Source of the DNA: an uncultured Clostridia bacterium
Lineage (GTDB): Bacteria > Bacillota > Clostridia > Christensenellales > DTU072
Direction of reading: 5' to 3'
Assembly (NCBI GenBank): GCA_944372095.1
Contig: CALVYG010000009.1
Span: 1 to 49,722 of the forward strand
DNA: 49,722 nucleotides
The notes under the pieces are model-generated. The model was given only the letters and a program-made list of their open reading frames with translations. It ran no database searches and was not told the DNA's origin. The stretch's first letter is position 1. Every line of letters starts with the position of its first letter. A program made the translations under genes and the position numbers. Of this stretch, positions 8,534 to 19,900 are shown one piece after another.

Positions 8534-9880
8534 ATGTTCGATTTTTCCTCCGTTAAGAAAATTCATTTTCTGGGCGTGGGCGGCGTCAGTATGTCCTCTC
8601 TCGCCCGTTTTTTCCATCGTTCGGGCTATTGCGTAAGCGGTTCGGACAGGGAATATTCCGATACTCTCGTCAGTCTCAACGAAGAAGGTATCTCCGTTTG
8701 GCCGGGCTTTGAACCCGCTTTAATCGGAAATCCCGACCTCGTTGTCTTTTCCTCCGCCATCCCTCCTTTCGACCCCGAACTCGTTTATCTTAAATCTTCG
8801 GGTTTCACCGTTCTCGAACGACACGCTTTTCTGCCTTATCTCGCCGCTTTGTTCGGATACACCGTCGCAATAGCGGGTACTCACGGTAAAACTACCGTCA
8901 CTTCTATGTGCGCCCTCATTATGAAAACCGCTTCTCTTTCATTTTACGCTCACATCGGCGGCGCAAGTAAAAATCTCGGTTCTTTTTACTTTTCGGGTAA
9001 TGATTTTCTGCTTATGGAAGCGTGCGAGTACAGGCGCAGTATGCTTTCAGTTTCACCTTTCGTCGCCGCCGTTCTGAATGCGGAAGTCGACCACCCCGAT
9101 ACTTACAGGGACAAAAGCGACGTCTTCGACGCTTTCGACGATTTCCTCGCTTCTTCCAAAGGCCTTAAAATCGTCAACGGCGACTGCGAATATTACCGCC
9201 TCAGACAACGTCACCTTTCTCCGGTAACCTTCGGATTTTCTCCCGATTGCGAATTCCGCGGCGTGGATGTCAAACAGTTTGAAAACGGTTGTTTCGGTTG
9301 CCGTATCACTCACCTCGGTATCCTTCTCGCCGATATTAAACTTAAAGTTCCGGGGAAATGCAATCTTACTGACGCTCTTGCCGCCGCGGCTATATGTGCC
9401 TCCATAGGAGTCTCAGGCGAATACATTAAAGCCGGACTCGATAATTTCGACGGCGTTTACAGACGTTTCGATTACTGCGGAAAATTCCTTTCCGCTTCCG
9501 TATATACCGATTACGCTCATCACCCTACTGAAATTTCGGAAACGCTTTATACCGCCTCTCTTCTCGAAAAAAACAAGCTGATTGTCGTATTTCAGCCGCA
9601 CACTTACAGCCGCACCGCACGCCTTAAAAAAGAGTTTGTTTCCGCCCTCGCCGCTTGCGATAAACTTATTATCGTAAAAGAATATGCCGCACGCGAAACA
9701 CCGTCCGACGGGATGTCCGCTCTCGCTCTTTTCAGGGAATGCTCGAACCGCGAAAAATATTACGCCGATAACCTCGTCGACGCCGCCGCTCTTCTGCATA
9801 AAAAAACCGCTCCGAACGATTTGATTCTTATCGTCGGCGCGGGTAATGTCGTTAATCTCGCAAAACTGCTTATTTCTTAA
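8534..9880 (+). CDS. murC: UDP-N-acetylmuramate--L-alanine ligase
   Basis: Cytoplasmic ATP-dependent ligase adding L-alanine to UDP-MurNAc, the first step of the peptidoglycan peptide stem. The 448-residue protein begins with the UDP-binding Rossmann motif KKIHFLGVGGVSM and has the Mur-ligase ATP loop GTHGKT (115-120). Later motifs are MEACEYRRS, DYAHHPTE and FQPHTYSRT, all characteristic of MurC. It stands alone on the plus strand between two minus-strand units. Its stop lies 18 nt from the stop of the convergent MDR gene, with no clear terminator between them. No Shine-Dalgarno precedes the ATG. Confidence 0.96.
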   Translation: MFDFSSVKKIHFLGVGGVSMSSLARFFHRSGYCVSGSDREYSDTLVSLNEEGISVWPGFEPALIGNPDLVVFSSAIPPFDPELVYLKSSGFTVLERHAFLPYLAALFGYTVAIAGTHGKTTVTSMCALIMKTASLSFYAHIGGASKNLGSFYFSGNDFLLMEACEYRRSMLSVSPFVAAVLNAEVDHPDTYRDKSDVFDAFDDFLASSKGLKIVNGDCEYYRLRQRHLSPVTFGFSPDCEFRGVDVKQFENGCFGCRITHLGILLADIKLKVPGKCNLTDALAAAAICASIGVSGEYIKAGLDNFDGVYRRFDYCGKFLSASVYTDYAHHPTEISETLYTASLLEKNKLIVVFQPHTYSRTARLKKEFVSALAACDKLIIVKEYAARETPSDGMSALALFRECSNREKYYADNLVDAAALLHKKTAPNDLILIVGAGNVVNLAKLLIS

Positions 9881-9898
9881 TCTTTTCCGTTTTTATCA

Positions 9899-10894
9899 TT
9901 ATAGCTTTATTACCGCATTGAAATATCTTTCGGGATTGCTCTTCATCTCCCTGAGCAAAACTTCCGCATCTTTGATTTCAACGGTTTTATCTATAAATCC
10001 GTCAAATTTCAATATTTTTTGCGCAAGTATGTTTACTGCCGAATCAAATTCGCTCGCTCCGTTGTTTACACCTCTTACCCTCAGCTGGCGGCGGCTGATT
10101 GCGCTTACGTCTGCCTCGAATGTTTTCAATATTTTGTTTTCGCACATTATCACGCACTTCCCGCCTACTTTTGTCATAGGAAATACAAATGCGGGGGTTA
10201 ATTCCGGATTCATTGATATTACCGTATTTTCCGCCATCCTGCCGCACGTTATTTCCGATACTTTCTCCAATGCGGATTCCTTCGTTTCGTCTATCGTATA
10301 ATACACTCCGCATCTCTCCGCTCTTGCAAGATTCGACGCGTTACTGTCTATCATTATCGGTATCAACTGAAAATATATTGCCAGCTGCCCTATTATGTTG
10401 CATACCGTATCTCCGCCTATTATTACTATATAGTCACCTTTTTCTACGGCAAAACTGTTAAGCGCTTTCAACGCCAGCGCTATCTTGTCGGTAAATATTG
10501 CTTCCTCTTCGTCTACGTCTTCCGGAAACGGCACTATCTTTTCTTTGTCCATAAATACAAATTCCCGCATAAACCCGTCTTCGTCTATTCCTCTCGTACT
10601 TACTCCCGTATCCCAGTTGAATCTGTCTATTGCTCCGCTTATGTATGGGTTAAGTATTACTTTCGTTCCGCGTTTCAGTCCGTATTCCGGTCGGTCGTCG
10701 CTTATTACTCCGATTGCGCTGTGCCCTATCACAAACGGATACGTCGTGGACGAATCTCCGAAAAATATGTTCACATCGGTAAATTCGGGCATTACGTGCG
10801 TTATCCTTACTTTTATTTTTTCGCTCTCCGCCTGCTCCGTAACTTCGATTTCAAACTTCCCTTTTCCACCGGTTTTATAAGTTTTCATTTCCAT
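9899..10894 (-). CDS. MDR-superfamily (alcohol dehydrogenase-like) protein lacking the catalytic zinc ligands
   Basis: A 331-residue medium-chain dehydrogenase/reductase: a GroES-like N-terminal domain (about 1-135) and a Rossmann domain (about 140-290) with an Asp ending strand 2 (MIDSN), which suggests NAD(H). Where zinc alcohol dehydrogenases have Cys in a CGxD motif, this protein has Glu37 (PEFTD), and the usual GHE is GHS (Ser59). The four-Cys structural zinc lobe is also absent. It is therefore either a zinc-independent reductase or no longer catalytic. It starts 37 nt after the giant LRR gene on the same strand and may be co-transcribed with it. I cannot name a substrate; resemblance to L-threonine or sorbitol dehydrogenases is only at fold level. 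Confidence 0.8.
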   Translation of the reverse strand: MEMKTYKTGGKGKFEIEVTEQAESEKIKVRITHVMPEFTDVNIFFGDSSTTYPFVIGHSAIGVISDDRPEYGLKRGTKVILNPYISGAIDRFNWDTGVSTRGIDEDGFMREFVFMDKEKIVPFPEDVDEEEAIFTDKIALALKALNSFAVEKGDYIVIIGGDTVCNIIGQLAIYFQLIPIMIDSNASNLARAERCGVYYTIDETKESALEKVSEITCGRMAENTVISMNPELTPAFVFPMTKVGGKCVIMCENKILKTFEADVSAISRRQLRVRGVNNGASEFDSAVNILAQKILKFDGFIDKTVEIKDAEVLLREMKSNPERYFNAVIKL

Positions 10895-10931
10895 TCCTGC
10901 CTTTTTATTTATGTCTTTATATCTTTGTTTT

Positions 10932-13900
10932 TTAGTTATTTCTTACATATTTCCTGTATCCGCCGCTTATCGCTCCGCTCGTTTCGTAATTGTTTATTAT
11001 GAACGAACTTGTTCCGGTTACTTCCTGGGAAATATATATCGTTACGGCATTTTTCAGAATTCCGCCGTACTCCTCGTATCCGTTCCCCGTTACGTTACCC
11101 GCAACAAAAGCACTGTCAAGATAAAGTTTCGTAAGCTCGGTGCAATCGTAAAATGCTTTAAATCCGATTTCCGATACGTTGCCTCTCAGATAAAATCCGA
11201 TTGTTTCTTTTTCGTCGTTTATCTCCGAACCGAGCAGAATACATTTGCTGAACGCATAATTCCCGATTCTCGTCAATGAAGATGATGCTTCCGTTTGTAA
11301 GTCTTTCAGTCCGCTGCATGACGCAAAAGCATAATCTCCTATATACGCTACTGTTGACGGTATATTCACTTTTGCAAGATGTCGGCAATTATAGAATGCC
11401 CTGTCGGCTATCAGCGTTGTTCCGTTCTTTACGCTGTATTCCGCAACTTCGGTTGCGCTTTGAAGATTTGCTTTGATTAAGCAGTTACCTATATACAGAA
11501 CACCGCTCTCCCATTTTGTTGTCTTATCACGGTAATACGCGGTTTCTTCGAACGCTCCGTCCCCTATTTTTTTCAACGTATCGGGTAAAGTTATATCGGT
11601 AAGCGTCGTTGTCCCCGCTCCGTAGAACGCTCTTTCTCCTATCTCCTCGCATACCGTGCCTTCGGCAAACGATATTTTGCTCAGTTTCGGCGACGTTTTG
11701 TCAGCAGATACCGCAAACATGTACGACGGAACTTTCGTTACACCTTTACCGAATACGACTTCCGTTCCGTTTTTATCTGTTCCAACGTTTGCAAACACGT
11801 TTATACTTCTTGCCGATGTCTGACTTTCTCCTATTTTATCTGTTCCAACGTTTGCAAACACGTTTATACTTCTTGCCGATGTCTGACTTTCTCCTACATA
11901 CATTTCTCCGCATGCGGTGGAATTGAAATATATCTTTGTAAGCGCACGGCAATTTTCAAACGCGCTCTCTCCTATGCTCTTTACATTCTCGGGTATCGTT
12001 ATTTCGCTAAGCAGTATGCAATCCTTAAATGCCGACGCGCCTATTTCCGTAGCTCTTCCGGTTAAGTTTGCCTCCGTCAGCGAAACGCATCCGGAAAATG
12101 CTTCGTTCCCAACTATCGAACCGTTTGCTATCGACTGTATTATGTACTGTTGTCCCGCTTCGTTTACTCCGTATTCGTATATCATATCTATATTCGATGA
12201 AGCATTCAGGACTACCGAACGTATTTTTACGCAGTTACTGAACGAACCGTAATACAGATTTATGTACTTCGTTATTTCAACGTATGTGATGCTGTCGGGT
12301 ACATAGAAATACGCTTTTCCCGAACCGTATGATTGCGACGTTCCGGTAGTTCCGTCTTTTTCTTCGCTTCCGAATACATAGCCGAACAACGTCGTTATGC
12401 TTGCCTCTACCGCTTCCGCTTTCCCTCCTATAAAAGGCGCGGTATAGCTTGTTATCGATTTACATCCCGAAAACGCCGATTCTCCTATGCTGATTACGTT
12501 GTCCGGTATAACGACTTTTCCGAGCGAAATACAATCTTCAAACGCATTTATTCCTATACTTTCGCATATTCCGTCCGTCTCGAAATCCAGCGTTTTCAGA
12601 TACGACGCGTCTTCAAACAAATACGACGGAATATATTTTGTTTTGTTGGAAACGGTAAGCGTGATACCTTCTTCCACAGCGGCACCTGCTCCCGCAAACG
12701 CAACGTTTCCTTCTTCTCCTTCCGCAAAATCCGTTGCCGAAAATACTATTTGTCCGAGCATATAACACGACGCAAACGCCCTTTTCCCTATATATGTTAT
12801 TCCTGCCGTTATTTCGAGCATACTCAACGACGTGCAATTTTCAAACGCGCCTTCGTCTATACTTTTCAGCGTCGCTCCTTTGGCAAATTTTATACTTTGC
12901 AATTCTGTCAGATTTGCAAACGCGTATCTTCCTATTTCTTCACAATCGTTTATATTGTTTACCGAAAGAAATTCCACATTCCTTACCGACGGCGTTCTCT
13001 CTCCGCTGACATACGGATAGAACAGATATGCCGGTATGTATTTAACTTCCCTTGCTATCTTCAATTCTATTCCGCTCTCCGACGCGTTTCCTGCCGATGC
13101 GAATATTCCGTTATCTTCCTCTAAATCGTCTACTCTTATCGCAAGATAGGTCAATGTCTTCAAACTTACGCAATTTGCAAACGCATTGTTCCCTATAGTA
13201 TTTATGTTTTCGGGTATTTCCAACGATTGCAGACTTTCGCAACCGTTGAACGCGTCTGCTCCGATTGTTTCTACACTTCTCGCTATGCTTATTTCTTTCA
13301 TTCCGACGCAATTATAGAACGATGTGCTCCCTATTGCGGTTACGCCGTTTTGTACCGTCGCTTTGCTTATCGCGCTGAGATAATCTCTCCATGGCATCAT
13401 ATCGTTCAACGAATAATCTGCCATTTTCCCTTCGCCTTTAACGTTTATTTCGTAGTATCCTGGATTTACCTCGTCGTTTATAAGATATGCGACTGCGTCC
13501 CCTGTCGTCCAGGCTGCTTTTGTGTATGCGTAATATATTCCCGCCGTAAACGTTACCGTTTCGCTTATCGCCGTAAATGTCTTTTTGAGATAATCTCCCA
13601 CCTTTACGTTTCTGTCGTCCACCAGCGTTCTCGCTATATATACATGCAAAGCGTTTTCTATCACTCCCCCGAACGATTTCGCTTCCGCAAACCCTTCCGC
13701 CGCGGCACAGCTCGATACGTATGCCGTTTTTAACCTCGTACACCCGTCCAACGCACCTTCTCCGATGTATTCCACCGCCGTCGGTATTCTGATATATTCC
13801 AATGCTCCGCAGCCCTCAAACGCTTCGTTCGCCACAAGAACCGTATTACCCGAAATCGTATATTCTCCGCTTAATCCTATTCTTGCCCTTATAAGATATC

Positions 13901-16900
13901 TGCCGAGAAGATACAGTACTCCGTGCGACGTTACGTCTCCTCCGTTTGTTTCCCAATTGTTTTCGTTTGAATAATACGCGGTATTGAGCAACGCTTCCCT
14001 TCCGATTTCTTTCAGCGCCACTGTTCCCGTACCGAAACTTATGTCCGAAAGCGCCGACGATTCGGCAAATGCCCTTTCGGAAATTGTTTCAATCGTAGCG
14101 GGCAGCGTTAAGCTTACAAGCGAATCGCATTTATAGAACGCTTCTTTCCCTATTTCCGTTATCGCTCCTCTCGTCGGGAAATTTATCCCTATAAGATTTC
14201 CGCAGTCATAGAACGCGTATGCGGGTATGATTTTTACGTTTGCTCCTACGTTTACCGTAAATCCTCCGCCGTTTTCCGTTACGCTTACCGAACTGTCGAA
14301 TACCGACATATTCCCTTCCGGTCCGTTCATCTCGGTTGCGTTGTAATTTACGGCTGTCATATTATCCGCTCCGTAAAACGCCCTCGTGCCGATTTCCTTT
14401 ACTCCCGTTCCTATCGTTATTTCTTTTATATTCTTCCCGTCTCCGAATGCGTATGCTCCTATCGTTATTACGTTGTCGGGTATGAGAACCGTTTCAAGCC
14501 CGTTACACCCGTAAAAAGCGTAATCGCTTATCTTCGTCAGTTTCTCTCCCTCGTAAATTATTTCTTTTAATTTCTGATTTTCTCTGAACAAATGCGCGGG
14601 TATGTTTTCGACTTCATCTCCTACCGTAAGAATAATTCCGTCACCGCTTCCGCTGTCTTTGAATAAATTCTTGTTTTCGTTGTACGTCGCCGTCTGCGCA
14701 TTATAATATATTTCTCTTAACGCAGTCAGGGATACAAAAGCGTTCCTTCCGAGTACCCTTATTCCGCTTCCTATCGTCAGTCTCACTATTTCACCGGTAT
14801 ATTTGTTCCAGGGAACCAATGCAAGCGCGGCATAATCGGTCATATTTCCGCTTCCGATTATGTTCAACGAATACTCGTCGTCGGAATTTTCTTTCAGCAA
14901 GAATGCGTTTACGTTATCTCCCGCCGTATAATAAAGTTTGGTGTATACCGAATATTCTCCGCTTGCCACGGGAAGCTTGGTATAAACCGTTTCGTCTATC
15001 CCCGTTTCGCTAACGCTTGAAACAACATACAGACTGACGGCATAAGCGGTGATATATCCGCTTTCGGCTTCGCCGGACAATAATTCTGCCGCTCCCGCGC
15101 TTTTTACATAAACGGTAGTCAGCCCCTCGCAACCGTAAAACGCCTGTTCGCCTATCTCCGTAACTCCTTCGGGTATAACTACGTTATCAAGCGAAACACA
15201 GCCGTAAAACGCTCTGTCGGGTATCGAGGTTATATCTCCTTCTATCGTTATTATTTCAAGAGATACGCATCCGTAATAACTTCCTATTCCCGTAATTCCC
15301 GACGGTATTACGATTTCTTTTATGAGCGTATTTTCCTCGAACGCCGCGCCGATATCGGCTATTTCGTATCCTCCTATATCGGAAGGTATAACCGGCGCCG
15401 TATCGGTCCCTTGATATGACGTGAGATACGCTTTGTTTTCGTGAATCACGTATCCGTAATCGCCGTTTGTTATATTGTTTTTCCCGAACGATGCAGCCAA
15501 AGTAAGACCGTTGTTCCATCCGTCGCTGTATCCCGCGGGTACTTTTGCAGCTTCGAAAGACACTCTCAGCGAACTCGAACCGCCGAATACCCCGTCTCCC
15601 ATTCCGAGTACGCTTACGGGTATAGTTATTTCCGTCAGTCCGCTTAAATAAGCAAACGCTCCGCTTCCGATTTCACTGCAAGCGGATACTTCTTCAAAAG
15701 TAACCGATTTTATATTTGGCGCGCTCGCGCTTGTTCCGTCCGAATTGAATAAATTCGTCGGAATTCTTCTCACGCCCTTTCCGATGATTACCGTAACAGA
15801 CGCGTTTTGCCCCGCATAGCGGAAAATATTTTGTCCTGACGTTATATCCGTTGCTCTTAAGGCATTATACTTTATTGTTTTTAACGCTCTCGTTGCGTCA
15901 AACGCGTATGCACCGATTGTCCTTACCCTTCTTCCTATTGTCAGCTCTTCGAGTACAAAACAACCCTTGAATGCGGACTCTCCGATTGTCGTTACCGTAT
16001 CGGGTATCGCTACCGTAACAAGTTTTTCGCAGCTCTCGAACGCAGATGTTCCGATTTCCATCAATCCGTTTCCGAGCGTTATACTCCTTATTCCGCTTGA
16101 CGCAAACGCTCCGTTACCTATCGTTGTCACGGAATCGGGAATGATTATTGTCGCCAACGACGAGTTATTTCTGAACGCGTTCGTTCCTATGCTCTTTACC
16201 GTTGACGGTATTGTCACGCTTCCGAGTGCAGTACAACCTGCAAACGTCGAATTGCTTATTTCCGTCACCACCGCTTTTGTTCCGTAATCGAATTCCGTCA
16301 TGGAAATACAACCGTTAAATGCATTCGTACCTATCTTTTCTATCGGTCCTTTCAGCATTACCGATTTCAGCATTACCGCTCCGTTGAACGCATACGCTCC
16401 GATTTCTTTCAATCCGCTGTTTGCGAAAAATCTGACTTCTTCCAAACTTTCGCAAGACTGAAACGCATTGTTGCTTATTACCGTAAGGCTGCTTGGCAGC
16501 GCAACCTTTTTTAGTCCGATACACGACTCGAACGCCGCTTCCCGTATTACCGTAAGACGGCTTCCGCTTTCAAATCTCAAATCGGTTAAGTTAACGCAAT
16601 TCCTGAACGCACCCGTGCCTATTTCCGTTACGGACGACGGGATTATTACCGACTCTATTTCGGAATTGTTCGCAAACGCTTCCGCGCCTATTCCCGTTAC
16701 CGTATATACCGTTCCGTCCTTTTCCGTTTCACCGGGAAGATATATTGCTCCGTCTATACTCGTTTTTATGGATGCAATTACCGCGCTGAAATCGTTTTCG
16801 TTATATGTGAATACAAAATTCGCTTCATCCGTAGGGTTTACGTAAACGTTATATTGTGCGGAAACTTCCGCGTAAATGTCTTTCTGCACGAAAACGGTGG

Positions 16901-19900
16901 TTTTTGTAAGGTCCATACTCTGCACCGCCGCCATAACCGCCGCCGCTTCTCCGCCGTATATCACGGCTGTTTCGAGCGCGTCGCAATTCTCAAACGCGTC
17001 AACCGCAGGATTTCCCACAACGTTTATCGTTACTATGTTTTCCGGCATATTCGTGTAAAAACTCACTTTTTCTCCGCCGACGGTTATCTCTTCTATCGCG
17101 TTGCTGTCGTAATACGCACCCTCTCCTATCTCTTCGGCATTCTCCGCTTTAAGTCCGTGCATAACGTTACAGCCCTTAAACGCATACGCTCCCACCGATT
17201 TTAGATTGTCGAATTCAACGTCGTCAAAATCTATCCTCTCGCAACCCTCAAACGCCGATTGTCCTATTGCGGTAACTTCGTCGTGCATCCCGATTGTCAC
17301 CAATAATCCGCAGTTACGGTATGCATAATCTCCTATTTCGGTTATCCCTTCCGGCAAATTTGTGGTCAATAATGCCACGCATCCGTCAAATATTCCCGTC
17401 CAATCGCCGCTTTCCAGCGTTTCAGGAAATACCGCGTATCCGAGCGTAATATCGCCTTTGAATACTTCTTTTCCGACATGTCTCAGTTCTGACGAATTGG
17501 TATCTATCTGACACGACGCAAGGTTCGTACACATCGCAAACGCTCTGTCGCCTATTTCGATAACGCTTCCGGGTATATTTATGTTTCTTATCGAAGTACA
17601 ACCCTCGAACGCGGACGCGCCTATCGCGCTTACTCCCTTTTCTATCGTCACCGTCTGTAATGAGCTTATTCCGTAAAATTGCTTCTCGCCGATTTCTCCG
17701 CCGAGTATCCGTACCGTGGCAAAATTCACGGGTATTGCGGTTATTTCCTCTTCTCCTTCGGTATATGTAAACATTGCGGTAACGGATGCGCTCTTTGAAA
17801 TTGTCAACGACATAAATCCTTCGTTCAATGCCAATATCCCTTTGCCTGTTTTTTCCGATTCCAAAGATGACGGCAGAGTAAGAGAACTTATATTGCAGCC
17901 CTTAAAAGCGTATTCTCCGATTTCATTTACGGAATTTCCGAGATTAAGCGTTTTCAGATTGACGTTGTTTTCAAACGCTCTTGAACCGATTCTCTCCAAA
18001 TTATCGCCGAATACAAGCGCGGAAATATCGGCTCCCGAAAATGCCTCGTTACCGATTGCGACAACCGTATCGGGGAATGTTACGGCATTTACTTTCGTTC
18101 CTTTGAACGCATTGTTTCCGATTTCTTCCAAAGCAGTATTTCCGCCGAGGTCAAGCACGGCAAGACCGGATATTCCCTCAAACGCTCCGTCACCTATATT
18201 CCTTACGCTTTTCCCTATCGCGACTTTTTTAAGCGACGAACACGTAACAAAAGCTCCTTCGCCGATTGTTTCAAAACCGTCGCCGATATACAGTTCTTCT
18301 ATTCCGCCGTATAAAGTAAATATTTCGGCTTCCAAAGCGGAATTCTTCAATGCAAAATTAACCCTCAGTATTTTCAGCGACTCGGGCGCATTTGCAAACA
18401 ATTTTGTTGCGTCAACGTCTTCGTATACCGTAAGGTCGTACAGTTTATCGGCGCCTTCAAGCGCTCCTTCTCCCACCGTTCTTTGCGTAATGGATGATGC
18501 GTTTGCGTTAAACGACAGCACTTCAAGCGACGCACATCCGCCGAACGCGTATTCTCCCATCGTGTTTACACGCTCTCCGATATATATTTCCGTCAGAATT
18601 TCGTTTCCGTAGAAAGCGTAGGGCGCTATTTTCTCACAAGACCCCATATCCGACGAGCTTATTACCGTATACCCGCGGTTTCTGCAATATGTTTCCGATA
18701 TTCCTACAACTATTTTCCCGAGCGTTATCAGTCCGTCGTAATCTTCATACCAATCGGTTCCTCCGAACACGTCGCGTCCGAGTGTTTCGAGCGAATTCCT
18801 TTGCGGCAGCGTGACTTCCGCCAATCCGCTTATACCGTAAAACGCCATATCTTTTATTGTTCTCAGCGACGCGGGAAAATCTATTCTGCTTAAATCCGTT
18901 CTTCCCGAAAACGCCTCCGCGCCTATCGTAACCAATGTCGACGGCAACGTCACTTCGAGCTCTGCCGCTAAGGTTGCTTCAACGTTTCCGAGCGCAAACG
19001 CACCGTCGGATATTTCCGTTATTCCTTCTGCGAGAATTATCCTTTTCACACTGTTTAATCCCGCCGTCGCGCCGCTCTGAACCTTTCCGTTCCCTTTTGC
19101 GAAAGTTACGGAATATAGAAATTCGGGTATCGCATATTCTTTTTCTTCCGCAATAACAAAATAAAATCCGTTTTCATCGTCCGTAAGCGACCTTTCACCG
19201 AAAAGCGCGTGCGTGCTTTCCCCTGCTATAAACGTCGCTTCCGTCATTCCCGAACTGCCTTCGTACGCTTTCTGCCCGATATACGTTGCGTTTACCGCAC
19301 TCACTCCGTTAAACGCCTTACACCCGGCAAACGCATAATCGCCTATATAAATCAGATTTGTTTCGTCTGTAAACGTTACTTTTGCCTTTTCCGCATAAGC
19401 GAACGCATAATTTCCTATAATTTCCACGCTTCCGGGCAGATTAAACGTTTCTATCGATGCGCAGTTATAAAACGCATACGGCGCAATCTCCCTGACCGCG
19501 GTATCTTCAATACCTTTTACCGATTCCAGCATTGTGCATCCGTAAAACGCTCTGTCTCCTATCTCTGTCGTATTTTCGCACAAAGTTATGCTTTTTAATA
19601 CCGTACACCCTTCAAAAACGCTCGCGCCGAGCGTTTCGATATAGCATCCGTCGTCAAATAATACCTGTTCGAGCGAAGAGCAATTTATAAACGCGTTGTT
19701 ACCGAACTTCGTCACGGTTCCCGCAACGTGGACGGTCGTTATCTCTCGGTTCCCCGAAAACGCGCTTTCTCCTATCGCCGTTACAGTAACTTCATCGCCG
19801 TTTTCATTCTCGTACTTATAAGGTATGTATATCTCGGTATCCGTTCCTTCGTATCCGGCAATGACGCTTCCGTCAAAAACCAGTCCTTCCGTCTTTCTCA

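Noticed and set aside
17716..18612. 298-codon plus-strand frame inside the LRR gene
   Set aside because: A shadow of the repeats: its Ser/Pro/Phe-rich translation has the same period as the LRR units.
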